A stretch of DNA of 64,000 bases from Sialis fuliginosa (GCA_961205875.1 OY540818.1:17272761-17336760); one strand, 5' to 3'; counted from the stretch's first letter, positions 35,691 to 48,072 are shown. Notes: generated by a model from the letters alone, not told the origin. Made by a program: numbers and translations.

Positions 35691-36274
35691 CTCGATTAAC
35701 CGATCGATAGAGGGGTTCCTTAAGAGTGACCCTATTTTTTTTAGTCGATATTGATTAAGTAACCAAACCGCAAACAGGAAAAATTGGTGATTTTCCGGAA
35801 AAGTCGTGAAAAAAGTACCGCGCGGAAAACGGATTAATCCACAAACTCAGTTATGAATTTCTCTTGATCCCTAGAACATTTTAAAATCATAAAATCGCTG
35901 TAAGGAGAGATTGTTTTATTCAATAAAAAATTTCAGTTATATGACTCCACTATTAAACCGGAAAATTTTATCAACGTCAAAAAAGTACATACAATGATAA
36001 AAACACTAGAGTACAGTTATAACCCACGTAGGACGCATTTAGCGCGCTTTTCATTCATCTCCATTTTATTCCATTCTTGCCTTATTCATACAATTATTCA
36101 TTGTCTACGAAGAGGTGCGATAAAAATGTTTCACTACTACTATAGAATTTATATTCATTTTTACGATTTTTTCATATACATTTTATTTTATGGTTTGATC
36201 ACAATATATGCAAAAAGTAGAGAATGTAGTATGGTTTTACATAAATATGAAATAATACTTGAAGGTAGGTAATT

Positions 36275-37215
36275 TTTTCTTGTATTTTAGTCGATATTTG
36301 TGTGACGAGTTGAAATTCACTGCAGGAAATTTCACTAAAAAATTTAGAATTTTTGATTTCGTTAAAAGTATGTTTATTGTATAGAAAATGACGTGAAAAG
36401 TTGTTTGTTTCAAACCGCAGGTCTGTATCTCAAACCGTTATCGAGATATAGCCTCTCAAAGTTTTAGTTTTTTCAAATTTTTGGAGAAAAAAGGCCATAA
36501 CTTTTGAACGGGTGGTCGGAATTGATTTTAGTTGACGGATTTGAAATCAGCGTGTCAAAATCTATATAATGACATGTTTAATACTTTAAAATCCGACAAA
36601 AAAATTTTGGTCAAAAATCGACATTTTTTTAAGGTATACCCCTTTGAATTATTTCGATTTTTCGCGAAATTTTTTTTTCTGAGTTTTAAGGTATTATACA
36701 TGTCATTATATAGATTTTAACACGCTGATTCCAAATCCGTCAACTAAAATCAATTCCGACCACGCGTTCAAAAGTTATGGCCTTTTTTCTCCAAAAATTT
36801 TAAAAAACTAAAACTTTGAAAGGCTATATCTCGATAACGGTTTGAGATACAGACCTGCGGTTTGAAACAAACAACTTTTCACGTCATTTTCTATACAATA
36901 AACATACTTTTAACGAAATCAAAAATTCTAAATTTTTTAGTGAAATTTCCTGCAGTGAACTTCAACTCGTCATACAAATATCGACTAAAATACAAGAAAA
37001 TAAGACGTAGAGGTATTATAGTTTTATAATTGAACGTGTAAACTAATATTAAATGCTATTTGACTTTTGGTTAAAATGTTTGGGTTGCGCATAAAGATGA
37101 ATATTCTAATAATATTTTTAAATTATTTATTAACTGAAAACACAGATTTGTATTAATTTACCCATAAAGAAAGGGAAGCACTGCTTCCTCTGCTTCCATA
37201 GATGCTTCGCCACTG
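36275..37215. mobile_element. Long hairpin element, copy 2, with right terminus
   Basis: The palindrome is centred near 36640. Its left arm is cut at about 36275, while the right arm is complete to GCTTCGCCACTG at 37215. The short asymmetric centre is in the opposite orientation to copies 1 and 3. Confidence 0.88.
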
Positions 37216-37929
37216 ATTTTAATAATTATTTTCTCAACGTTTACGCGTGGTTTGCTCATGCTCAGTATTGCAAAGCGTACTGGGCATCACACAAAGACGG
37301 TAAGAAGTGAGGGAAACAACTTCTCCTCCAATGTAGGGGAACTCGAACTTAAATGGTTCGAACTTATAGGAGTCCAACTGTATAAAAAATAAATGGTTAA
37401 CCAATTCTAAGCAATTTTTTTTTAAATTGTTCAATAATTAATTATCTTTGGTGAATTTAACACGAGGAAGCATTGTGCATTTACTTACATAATGTTCATT
37501 AAAACTTTTGTATACTTATTATCTTTTCAATGCCGAAGCAGGAAAATGTACAACGTGAATAAAACATTCAGTTAAAACACAACGTGTTGACAAACACGCA
37601 TTGTATCATATTAATTAATATATACTCACATTAGTTTAATCCGCGTTAAATTCTTCAAATCCTCTGAGTATTAAAAATTAATTTTCGTGCGGGAACATTT
37701 TCCAGACACACACACATATTTCGTATTTCATTATATGTTGCGCGAACTTGTTTCTTTTGTTCTTGCATCTACTTTTCGTTTTATTTTTTGGTAATTGAAG
37801 ATGGTAGGTATAGGTATGAGTATAAGGCGATATTATTTAAATTTTCATCAAGTATGATAGCCCACAATAAAGAATTATTCCTTTTTTTTACTTTTTTATA
37901 CATACATGAAATGTATTGTATAAAATGAA

Positions 37930-38235
37930 AAAATTCGAACTCGATATTTTAACGGAATTACGCGTTTTGAGGGTCCCTGAATCACGTACGACCATTATCT
38001 CAATGACGTCTGTGTGTGTGTATGTGTGTCTGTGAACGCTCTACAGCCAAAACGGTGAGTCTTACAAACTTAAGGTTCTTGTATACTCTAGATGTGCACC
38101 TCCTATTTTTTAAAACCGTCAATAAACCAGAAACAGATGTTGAATTTTTCGAATTATTTTTGAAACGATGCGCAGTAGAAAAAAACATTTTGAATAAAAG
38201 TTATAGAAAATGTACTTATCTATAATTTATGTTCC
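37930..38235 (+). repeat. Repeat with CGTACGACCAT and GTCTGTGTGTG, copy
   Basis: It is colinear with 35450-35690 and more distantly with 18690-18930 (AATCACGTACGACCAT, CTCTACAGCCAAAACGGTGA, CTAGATGTGCACCTCC). Frames on both strands are repeat artefacts. Confidence 0.65.
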
Positions 38236-38930
38236 GTTCATTTTTTCTCCCAAATTTTTTTTTTAGGAAATAATCGATTCGAAGAGAAAAATAAAAAACT
38301 TTTTAAGAAAAAAATAAAACCCTAAAAGCACTGAAAATGCCAATAAAAACTTCAAGAATTAAAAAAAAAACTACTTCAAAAACATAAAAATTGCGTTTTT
38401 AGTTTTTTTTTTATATCGGTTTTTATACATAAATAAAGAAAAAAATGTGAGTAAAAAGTAGAAATCCATTTGAAAAATTTATTACAGACGAGAATATATT
38501 GACATATTTCAGATTATGAATATTTAAAAGGTTGTAAAACATTTTCAATAAGAAGAAATATTCAATGCTTGAAATCATTTAAAATTTATTAGCTGTAATT
38601 GAATTCTGCTGCAAAAATCATTAAAAATCAGGCAGCAAATTACATTAAAAAATGAAAGTTTGTTATACTCAAGATGACAGATAATTTATAAAATTTATTA
38701 TATCATTAAATTATGAGCTAAGGAAAGTTGCGATAATTTCTAGAAGAAAAACTTGGTTTCATTCGTATGTTTTACATTGTTTGTCTTTCAGAATAATTAT
38801 GTTTCATTCAAGTTTTTCAGAATACAAAATTAGGTGAAATGTAACTTTTTAATTGCTGACGTAAAGAAACAGACTACGTAAATTTTTTTTCGCACAATTA
38901 GATTAATTTTTAATATTCAATCTTAATGTA
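38236..38930. other. Intron sequence, A-rich, nothing recognised
   Basis: Long A and T runs and no frame. Confidence 0.6.
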
Positions 38931-39465
38931 TAGGGTCAATTGGGGTAAAAGTGAAACAAAATACAAATCTTTCATGTTTTTTGACAGTTAACGATACAAA
39001 TTCATACTTTAATTTTTTCTACTAGAAATAACCATTTTAAATACTTACGTCATTTGAATTTTGAACTGTACGATACAACACTGACTTTAAAAATGAAAAA
39101 AGTGTGTTTCATTTTTAATCTCTAATTTGGGAAAAAATGAAACAAGTAAGGGAAAAAGTGAAACAGAACTCTAATGGAAAATATTTCTCGAAAAATTAAA
39201 AGAAAAGCTACAAAGGCATATCAATGTGAAATTGTAACTTTAATTAATATCTGAGCTATACAGAAAGTTATGTGCAAAGAATTAAAATTTAATTCACACG
39301 TTTTGACATCAGGGAAATCATGACACATCACTTATTAGGCGATTCATATTTTCAGGTCGCTTTAACAAACCTTTAATGATGATGTCAGTTTTTATAATTC
39401 TCCTATTTTAGTTGTAAGCTTGTTTCACTTTTACCCCATTTTTTTGGTGTTTCATATTTACCCTA
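38931..39465 (+). mobile_element. TIR element, 'TAGGGTC..TGAAAC' family, complete copy
   Basis: It starts TAGGGTCAATTGGGGTAAAA and ends TTTCATATTTACCCTA; the two ends are imperfect inverted repeats. It is about 535 bp with no coding frame. TA lies next to both ends, consistent with a Tc1/mariner-type TA target. Relatives are at 2379-2898, 44800-45250 and 18013-18061. Confidence 0.75.
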
Positions 39466-40071
39466 CTATAAATTATGCAATTATAATATTCTGGTGTGGT
39501 TCACAAGTATTATTAATGATTTATATATGATTTGACGTTACATTTCATACATAAGTACATACCGAATGTATCCTTATCTAGCAAACAAGTGTATCATTTA
39601 GATTCTGACATAGAAGGTTTGAATTATGAGTACATAGTCGATATATCAATGTCTCAATGATTCACTGTTAGCGTCGCATCAATCAATTAGTAGACTAGCT
39701 AGCTCTTAACATACATATGTATATCTGCTATAGTCTATAGTTGTATGTTACTGTAATATGTATATAGCAACATGTTGTTCCATAATAATTGTAACTATAT
39801 TCATGGCATGAAATATGTAGGGTTAATTCAACTGTTATTAAACACATTCTCTATCTTTGTTTAATATGAATTATTTATTATAAAGCGAACTAGCAATAAG
39901 GCAGATTTAATAAGGGCCGTCTTTAATCTATTGGAGGCCCTGGGCATATTAGGATAATGGGGCCTCTATGACCTCGACAGAGCACTATTTCGTTAGGATA
40001 GACAAAGAAAGTAGATAAGCAAAGTGCTAGATTTATTTTTATTTGTTTACAGTCACATTAAATGAATAGAT

Positions 40072-40942
40072 CAGTGGCGAAGCTTCCATGGAAGTAATGC
40101 TTCCCTTACTTTATGGGTAAATTAATACAAATCTGTGTTTTCAGTTAATAAATAATTTTTAAATATTATCAGAATATGCATCTTTATGCGCAACTCAAAC
40201 ATTTTAATCAAAAATAGCATTTAATATTAATTTACACGCTCAACTATAAAACTATAATACCTCTACGTCTTATTTTCTTGTATTTTAGTCGATATTTGTA
40301 TGACGAGTTGAAGTTCACTGCAGGAAATTTCACTAAAAAATTTAGAATTTTTGATTCCATTAAAAGTATGTTTATTGTATAGAAAATGACGTGAAAAGTT
40401 GTTTGTTTCAAACCGCAGGTCTGTATCTCAAACCGTTCTCGAGATATAGCCTCTCAAAGTTTTAGTTTTTTCAAATTTTTGGAGAAAAAAGGCCATAACT
40501 TTTGAACGGGTAGTCGGAATTGATTTTAGTTGACGGATTTGGAATCAGCGTGTCAAAATCTATATAATGACATGTATAATACCTTAAAACTAGGAAAAAA
40601 AAAATTCGCGAAAAATCGAAAAAATTCAAAGGGGTATACCTTAAAAAAATGTCGATTTTTGGCCAAAATTTTTTTGTCGGATTTTAAAGTATTATACATG
40701 TCATAATATAGATTTTGACACGCTGATTCCAAATCCGTCAACTAAAATCAATTCCGACCACCCGTTCAAAAGTTATGGCCTTTTTTCTCCAAAAATTTGA
40801 AAAAACTAAAACTTTGAGAGGCTATATCTCGAGAACGATTTGAGATACAGACCTGCGGTTTGAAAAAAACAATCAACTTTTCACGTCATTTTCTATACAA
40901 TAAACATACTTTTAATGAAATCAAAAATTCGAAATTTTTGGT
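40072..40942. mobile_element. Long hairpin element, copy 3, with left terminus
   Basis: It begins CAGTGGCGAAGCTTCCATGG and has a complete left arm. Its right arm ends early, near 40942, inside the AACTAAAAATTTC-type block. Together with copy 2 it defines full termini CAGTGGCGAAGC...GCTTCGCCACTG. Confidence 0.88.
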
Positions 40943-41491
40943 TGATTATACGAGGGTTAAATTAATAAATGTATTATGTTTACGATAAAAAATTTAAAAC
41001 TAAATTATAGTTATAGTGAAGGAGCATTTACAATTAGTTAAACTTGGTAAAACCTGGTGTAAATATAATAATAGATATATATATATAAAATATATTAATT
41101 AACTTTTTGAATAATAATTTTATTTAGCGTAATTAACAATTAATTATTTTAAATTATACGAGATACCAAAATACATATAACAACGGTATCTTTTTCATAA
41201 ATATCAAAAGCCACCAAGGAGATTGTTCGGTATAATTAACACAACATTTGTAATTGTGAAAATGCAAACCCATACATTAAACGTTTTTCGATTTTTCGGT
41301 TCATTAGTCAAAATGTACTAATGTACCTATAACGATGATACATAAATAGAACACTTTTTACGTTTATATATCGAATGTTAACGATTTTACTGCAAGTGTT
41401 ATTAAAATTTGTTGGGTGTTTACATAAATAATATCAGATTTAATAATACATATTATATTGACATCCAGCTTGTTTTGAGTTTTTATAATTA

Positions 41492-41755
41492 TACAGGAAG
41501 GTTTGGGATACAGATATTTTAAGAGCTGATTCCTTGGCTCATTGTGAATAAAAAATTGTACGGGAAGTAGGGTGTTTAAAAACTTCCTTCAGAGTAGTAC
41601 TTATATACAATGATTATATCATAATTTCCAAAGTAACACCCTGTAACTCAGAGGGTGTTGAAGATAGACCCCACCTTCCCGAACATTGTTTTACTCACAA
41701 TGAGCCAAGGAATCAGCTCTTAAAATATCTGCATCCCAAGCCGGATCATCCTGTA
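41492..41755. mobile_element. Hairpin MITE with TACAGG...CCTGTA ends
   Basis: The arms pair AGAGCTGATTCCTTGGCTCA with its inverse near 41702-41722. The ends are TACAGGAAGGTTTGGGATAC and the inverse of CCGGATCATCCTGTA. It is 264 bp and related to 15228-15480 and to 55780-55812. Confidence 0.8.
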
Positions 41756-42339
41756 TATGAATTAAATTATGTGAACAAATTGTGTTGTTTAATTGAGATA
41801 ACATACAGGATGATTTATTTTAATATTCCCAGTTAATTATCTCGAAATTTAATGCGCCCTCTGATCCCTGCTACTTTTATCTTAAACTTTTTTAGCCATC
41901 TTGTTCTATTTTTGAGATAATTGCCTCGGGAAAAATAGATTACCTATTAGAAATGTGAATTGTAAATATATTCTTAAATTAAATTTTAATATAGTTACTT
42001 ATAAATTATATATATCAAACGTACTACCAACCGAGTAAAATCTTGAAAGAAGAAAATCACTGACGCATAAAATAGAAAATTATGCAGGAGATTGAAAATA
42101 TGTTTTCTTAACCAAAAAAAAAAAAAAAAACGTGGATTATCATATCTTGTACTGTATTAACATAAATATTACATGAATAATATAAGATTTCGTATTTTTG
42201 TAAGGAATACTTCACTCGTCGGATGAAATGTTTATTTTTTTATTGAAATTATATTTACAATAATACATTTAGTGGAATAAAAAAAAAACTGTCATAAGTA
42301 TACATGTACATATGTAGATAAATGCATTAGGATTGTCCT

Positions 42340-43668
42340 TATATGGGGTTAGGACGAATTTTGACCGGGCCGCCCCCCAAATCAACTCCAAATAATTTTT
42401 AAAAAATGTGGAAAAAGTTTCAGCTCTCTATTTTGAAAAATGGCCATTACCAGAGGGTAGTGATTTTTCCATTTAAAATACACGTGTTTTTTCGATTTTT
42501 TAAAGACCTGCGTACTATAGTGTCTTAAACTCTTTGTAAAAGTCTAGAATACTTATGAAAGCATTCCTAGTACTCATATTCCATATCTAGATGGATAAAT
42601 TAAATTTGTGATTCAACGTTGACAGCTATTTGGGCCATTTGGTCATTTCATCAAGAGAAAATAAAAAAAAAATTGTATAACTTCTGGATAATTTTGTCAG
42701 AAAAACGTTTGACAATGAAAATATTGCCACTGTTATACAATATCAAAAATGTTTTTATTGTACAAAAAAATTATCACATTTTTAAAACACAAATAATTCA
42801 TATTACAACGTAATAAAAAGTACATAAGGAAAAACGATATAAACAATAGAATATTCACTAAAAATATGTGTTTAAAAAATAGATTTATTTATTTCATGAA
42901 ATAAAATAAAGTATCAATGTCAAATCAATCGAAAGGTTTTATGAAATAAAAATAGGTTTTATTTTGATCATAAAATCTACCTCTTTTTATGTATTTACCT
43001 TGAGACCAGGGTCGGTTCAAGGTACCGACAACTAGGCAATTTCTCAGAATAGAAAGCAATAGAGAGCTTTTTTTAAATTATTTTATAATGTGTTCCGTTT
43101 TGTGCATGTGCGCACGCGCGTTATTTTTGTGGGTTCACGGAAACATAAGATAGATGGAGGACGTTGCTGATGGGTCAGTCATCGCAGGATAAAACGAACA
43201 GTGTGGCTGTATTGAAAGGATTACGATAATTGGTTGATTTACGATGGGGAGTACCATATATTTGGTTTTGGATTGGCTCATTATTTTTTGTTTTATTTAC
43301 AAAGGTGAATAATTTGTTGTAATTTTTGTATTTTTTTTTAGTAATTATAAAAAAGTGTCTCGAAAATCAGTGAGGTCATTTCTGTTTTTTTTTTATTTTA
43401 GAATCAATTTTTTTTTATTCCAAGATCAATGTTTTTATTGTCAAACGTTTTTCTGACAAAATTATCCAGAAATTGTACCAAAAAAATTGTTATAAATTTT
43501 TACTTGATGAAATGACCAAATTACCCATATACCTAGCTGTTAACGATGCATCACAAATTTAAAAAAAATCAATAGAGAGTTGAAACTTTTTCCACATTCT
43601 TTTTGAATTATTTAGAGCTGATTTGGGGGGTGGCCCGGTTAAAATTAGTCCTAACCCTATACAAGGAC
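42340..43668. mobile_element. 1.3-kb TIR element (GGGTTAGGAC...GACCGGGCCGCCCCCC)
   Basis: The left end 42340 (GGGGTTAGGACGAATTTTGA then CCGGGCCGCCCCCCAAATCA) is matched by the inverse of the right end (GGGGGGTGGCCCGGTTAAAA then TTAGTCCTAACCCTATA) near 43668. Homology continues inwards for more than 100 bp (TTTCCACATT, TTGAAAAATGGCC). A partial copy occurs at 16530-17000. It has no transposase frame. Confidence 0.75.
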
Positions 43669-43882
43669 CACACTAATGTATATAGATGACGCAGGCCTAG
43701 TTTAAAATATTAATTATTTAAATCTTTAATTTAATTATACAATTTCAAACAATTAACGATTTCAACACTTAATTTTTACCAAGAAACCGGACTTGTTGAA
43801 AAAATTATTACAAGCCTGTTCATAATACATATTCATCAACACTCGAACGTATCTCACATCTATTTTTCATCTTCAATTTCAG

Positions 43883-44246
43883 AGATCGATCCACGTTTAG
43901 CCAAAACCTATAAAACCGGCACGGATTCACCAGAAGGCGGTGTTGCCGTGTACGGCGAGCGTCCCCCCGATCGTGTAACCTTGGAGGACCTGTGTCCACC
44001 GTCGCCGCAGTGCCGTGAATGTCCAGTGGGTCCAGGCGGTATCGCGCTCGGCCCCGGTCCAGCCACGTGCCGCAGCGATACGGCTGTCTCGCTCTACGAC
44101 CTGGTTGGCGGGCGACTCGACGTGCGGGTGCTGGTACCTGAAGGACATCTCGCGGGAGCACCTTTGCACAGTGCGTCATACACGGGGTTGCCAAACAGGA
44201 CGCTTGATTGCGTTTTGTATGCCGTGGGCAAACCGGTATATCACAG
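43883..44246 (+). CDS. Exon: Cys-rich linker and start of olfactomedin domain
   Basis: The exon encodes residues 240-361, phase 1 in and phase 2 out. The first part (EIDPRLAKTYKTGTDSPEGG) links Ig2 to a Cys/Pro-rich segment with C277, C283 and C286 (C-PPSPQ-C-RE-C-PVGPGG) and one more cysteine before RSD. The end (DCVLYAVGKPVYHR) opens the olfactomedin domain; C349 is expected to pair with C531 in the last visible exon, as in other olfactomedin proteins. The acceptor is TTCAATTTCAG and the donor is CACAG|GTATGT. The exon is strongly GC-rich. Open frames on the opposite strand and in other frames here are composition shadows. Read-through past the donor enters a transposon copy and is not coding. 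Confidence 0.92.
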
Positions 44247-44349
44247 GTATGTGTGCCGGTTTATTTGTTCAAATATGTTACATACAATTTTATTCTACAA
44301 ATATTTTTACTACGCTTACAAAAAATATTATATTACAATATTATATTCC

Positions 44350-44646
44350 AGTTTCTGGAAAGTCAGGGAAAAATCAGGGAAGCCTAAAGTGGGCAGGGAA
44401 TTTATTAAAATTTTTGAAAAGTCGGGGAATTTTATAATTTTTTTTGGAATGTCAGGGAAAAAAGTGTATAGCAAAAAAAGTAACAAGTGTAAAATTTTCA
44501 AGTTATGGCCAAAAAAAAAAAGGTTTTCAAATTTTATTTCTGCACATTCTTGCCCCCCAAGTCAAGGAATTTTGTACCTGTGGTCAGGGTAAGTCAGGGA
44601 AAAGTCAGGGAATTTTATTTTATTTTAAAAATCAGTGGACACCCTG
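44350..44646 (+). repeat. GTCAGGGAA repeat (family E), copy 2
   Basis: CAGTTTCTGGAAAGTCAGGG begins the copy and ATCAGTGGACACCCTG ends it. It lies 104 bp past the exon donor. The exon's open frame continuing into it is accidental. Confidence 0.8.
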
Positions 44647-44799
44647 ATTGAGATAAAATAACTACACATGTATAAATCTTGAATTCTGGACAACGTTTCC
44701 GAGTTACAAGCCCTAGCTTTAGTTTTTTTATGAACCACTAAGTTGACTATAGCATATTTGAACGTGTTTTTTACTCAAAAAAATATTTTATAAAATAAT

Positions 44800-45250
44800 T
44801 TTTTTTAAATACTTACGTCATTTGTACTGTACGATACAACACGGTCTTTAAAAATGAAAAAAGTGTGTTTCATTTTTAAACTCTAATTTGGGAAAAAGTG
44901 AAACAGGCCTCTAGTGGAAAATATTTCTCGAAAAATTAAAAGAAAAGCTACAAAGGCAACTTTGATTTATCTTCTTTGTGGCATATAAATGTAAAATTGT
45001 AACTTTAATTAATATCTGAGCTATACAGAAAGTTATATGCAAAGTGTTTTGACATCGACTAACAGGGAAATCTGTAGGGGGTGACACATCACTTATTAGG
45101 CGATTCATATTTTCAGGTCGCTTTAACAAACCTTTAATGATGATGTCAGTTTTTATAATTCTCCTATAAACAAATCAGTTTTTTAATTGCAAGCTTGTTT
45201 CACTTTTACCCTATTTTTTCGGTGTTTCATATTTACCCCGCTCGACCCTA
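44800..45250 (+). mobile_element. TIR element, 'TAGGGTC' family, left end missing
   Basis: It is colinear with 39035-39465 and ends TTTACCCCGCTCGACCCTA at 45250. Its terminal part is also the seed of the 167-bp tandem units that follow directly. Confidence 0.75.
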
Positions 45251-45921
45251 CATAATATATTTGAACTGGGTTAACTATTTATAATCCTTACACCTTATAT
45301 TAGGATAAAACTATTCAATTTAGTATTTAAAACTAGCACACAATTCATATTCAAAATATAACACAATATTTTAACATACTTTTTTAAAACATTTCATATT
45401 TACCCCACTCGACCCTACATAATATATTTGAATTGGGTTAACTATTTATAATCCTTACACCTTATATTACGATAAAACTATTCAATTTAGTATTTAAAAC
45501 TAGCACACAATTCATATTCAAAATATAACACAATATTTTAACATACTTTTTAAAAACATTTCATATTCACCCCACTCGACCCTACATAATATATTTGAAT
45601 TGGGTTAACTATTTATAATCCTTACACCTTATATTAGGATAAAAGTATTCAATTTAGTATTTAAAACTAGCACACAATTCATATTCAAAATATAACACAA
45701 TATTTTAACATACTTTTTAAAAACATTTCATATTTACCCCACTCGACCCTACATAATATATTTGAATTGGGTAAACTATTTATAATCCTTACACCTTATA
45801 TTAGGATAAAACTATTCAATTTAGTATTTAAAACTAGCACACAATTCATATTCAAAATATAACACAATATTTTAACATAATTTTTAAAAACATTTCATAT
45901 TTACCCCACTCGACCCTACAT
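45244..45921 (+). repeat. Tandem array, 167-bp unit, four copies, abutting an exon
   Basis: GACCCTACAT starts at 45244, 45411, 45578, 45745 and 45912, an exact 167-bp period with very few differences between units. Each unit contains the 'TTTCATATTTACCCCACTCGACCCTA' end of the TIR family at 44800-45250, so the array seems to have grown from that transposon end plus adjacent intron. The last partial unit stops about 10 bp before the acceptor at 45932. Confidence 0.93.
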
Positions 45922-45931
45922 TGTATAATAG

Positions 45932-46087
45932 ATTCACCGATCAGACATACGGATCGTGGATGCGAGACGCAGCGCCAAAGAACGACGCTGCGGGCGAACG
46001 ACTGTGGGTGACGAGGGAGGACGACGCTTACCATCTGTACGAGTTCGCTAACAAGACAGCTTTCCGCAAGGACATGCATACAAAGAG
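45932..46087 (+). CDS. Exon: olfactomedin domain, first blades
   Basis: The exon encodes residues 361-412 plus part of 413, phase 2-2. The motif YGSWMRDA (in FTDQTYGSWMRDAAPKND) is the olfactomedin hallmark near its N-terminus, followed by ERLWVTRE and YHLYEFANKTAFRKDM. The chosen acceptor is ATAATAG|A, since this joins Arg361 in frame with the previous exon's phase 2. Its pyrimidine tract is weak and comes mostly from the edge of the 167-bp tandem array that ends about 10-20 bp upstream. The donor is AAGAG|GTCAGT. One sequon (NKT) is present. Confidence 0.9.
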
Positions 46088-46443
46088 GTCAGTCTATTTA
46101 ATGTATCGCTTGTCTTAAGGGCTAAAGGCGCTTTTGATACTAGTAGGGTTATAATTGATAACTGATGCTGTTATTCGATATAGTTTCTGTGCTCAACTAA
46201 CTGATGTTAGCTTGTTCTTGTACCATAGGCGCCGATTTCTAGGGGGGGAATCATCCTCCTGCCCTCTAGTTTCTATTAAATTAAACAAAACTTATAATTG
46301 TCAACAAAATGAAAGGAATTTTTTATTTTCTTTAAAAAATTGTACAATACTTATTCAAATAGCTTTTACTTTGGTAAATAAGGCTAATACAGGATGCAAT
46401 TTTCTTTATACATATTTATTTAACTGATAGTATTATCAATATA

Positions 46444-46831
46444 CAGTGTATTCCAAGTTGATTAAGCCATAGGAAATTTAACATGGGGGCAATTAGAAAT
46501 GTTGTAGTAACCTTTGGTCAAATTTAACGATGATGATTGGTGCATTTTGAAATGCCGCCACAAAATTTTATAAAATAGTAATCAGTATTTTGTTTTCAAA
46601 TTTATATCTGTCAAAAAATATTATTATAATTTTATCTAGGATGCTTAAATTATTGAAATTAAAGTTGAGAACAAAATACTGTTGATTAATTTAAAATTTA
46701 TCAGTTAGTTTCGAGGCGGCAATTCAAAATGCACCAATCACATATCGTTAAATTTGATCAAAGGTTACTACAACACTTCTAATTGTCCCTATGTTAAATT
46801 TCCTATGGCTTAACCATCTTGGAATACACTG
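46444..46831. mobile_element. 388-bp TA-flanked palindromic MITE, copy 2
   Basis: It has the same length and ends as copy 1, TA-flanked, and lies in the opposite half-orientation (its left half resembles copy 1's right half). It directly abuts a family C repeat. Confidence 0.92.
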
Positions 46832-46832
46832 T

Positions 46833-47345
46833 ATATAAAGCTGAACGTCTCTCTGTCTGTCTGTCTGTCCGTTTGTGCCCTTATCACTCGAGAACCACTT
46901 ATCCGATTTACGTGGTTTCTTTATTAATTCATAGATACGTTCTCTGGCCAAGTTATAGGCTATATTTTGTTACATTAGGTAACATAACAACTAAGCAGTG
47001 ACGATAATAGTAAATCAAGTCGGAAATAAATTTGCCGCCGGCGCGCTATTTTGCAATACGCTGCTTAAACCATTCAATATTGAACAAAATAATGTATTAA
47101 AGAATTGTGTAGATCAAAAGATCTGCAATAAACTCATGACACCATATTTCTAACTTTTATGTTTAAACCACAATGACTGCTTTATATTACAAAGAAAATT
47201 TAAAATATTTTGGTTTTGTTTACGTGGACTTATGACCAGCAAAACATTAATCCTTAACGAAATAAATGATTTCATCGTCATAAGTATTTAATGTAAATAT
47301 AATTTTCCCTTTACAGAATCCAATTTGGCTAATTGCACATGTAAA
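46833..47345 (+). repeat. Repeat family C, copy joined to a palindromic MITE
   Basis: It starts directly after the TA that borders the element at 46444-46831. It contains the CTCGAGAACCACTTATCCG block missing from the 5543 copy. Confidence 0.7.
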
Positions 47346-47415
47346 TCAATGTTCTAATAGAATTCCAACAAGAATATTTTTCGTCCGGCCCCTCATGAAA
47401 AGTTTGGTGACCCCT
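47345..47415. repeat. Right end of a hAT-type repeat (TTTGGTGACCCCTG)
   Basis: The terminal CGGCCCCTCATGAAAAG plus TTTGGTGACCCCTG matches the ends at 26858-26875 (TTTGGCGACCCCTG) and 19636-19650 (TTGGGGACCCCTG). Only one terminus is preserved in each case. Confidence 0.5.
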
Positions 47416-47700
47416 GGTATATGTACATCATTCTCAGATTATTCAACCATGATGATCAAACAAAGCAAACCATGTAAACGTGGTTTGTACTTGTACATAC
47501 ATTTATATATGTATGTACATTACATACATACATACATGTATTAGCTTAATGTATGTTAACTTTGTTTAATGTTCGAGTACCTACTTTTAATTAATAACTT
47601 TAAAGTTCGGATTAAAAAACAACAGTATTGCTAATAATTACACATACCTACTTTGCAAACACAAATTATATACAAACTTTCTGCTATATTGTTTGCAAAC

Positions 47701-48072
47701 CAGTGGCGTAGGAACGGGAGGGGTTTTGGGGTCGAACCCCCCCCCCTCCCCCCTCCCCCCCGAAATATTTAATGATCTTAAAATATGCGAAATTATTATT
47801 ATAATTTTGATCATAATCCCCCCCGAAATATTCAATGTAATGATATAGTTAATTGTATTTACTTTTATAACTAAAAAAAAAAAAAAAAGGTCTGCACTCT
47901 CTGCTATCACTTAATTTTCGATTGTATGACCTTTTTTTAGTCATAAAATTAAAAATAGTTAATTATATAATCAAAAAAAAAAGGTCCTTCGAATCAAACT
48001 TACAATAATAATTTCGTTTATTTTGAGGGCCCAACTTAACCCCCCCCGAAAAATTTTCTTACTACGCCACTG
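47701..48072. mobile_element. hAT-like MITE with C-runs
   Basis: Its ends are CAGTGGCGTAG and the inverse CTACGCCACTG. The flanks TTTGCAAAC and TATGCAAAC agree at 8 of 9 positions. CCCCCCCGAAATATT motifs occur three times. The 90-codon minus-strand frame is not a gene. Confidence 0.8.

Noticed and set aside
36532..40741. 62-codon frames 36532-36720 (+) and 40553-40741 (-) as a duplicated gene
   Set aside because: They are the same part of the long hairpin element read on opposite strands, explained by its palindromic structure.
43820..44194. Minus-strand and alternate-frame ORFs over the linker exon
   Set aside because: Shadows of the GC-rich coding exon at 43883-44246; the + strand frame has olfactomedin and Ig-linker motifs and proper splice sites.
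45244..45921. 167-bp repeats as a CRISPR array
   Set aside because: Units are head-to-tail without spacers, in an intron of a eukaryotic gene.
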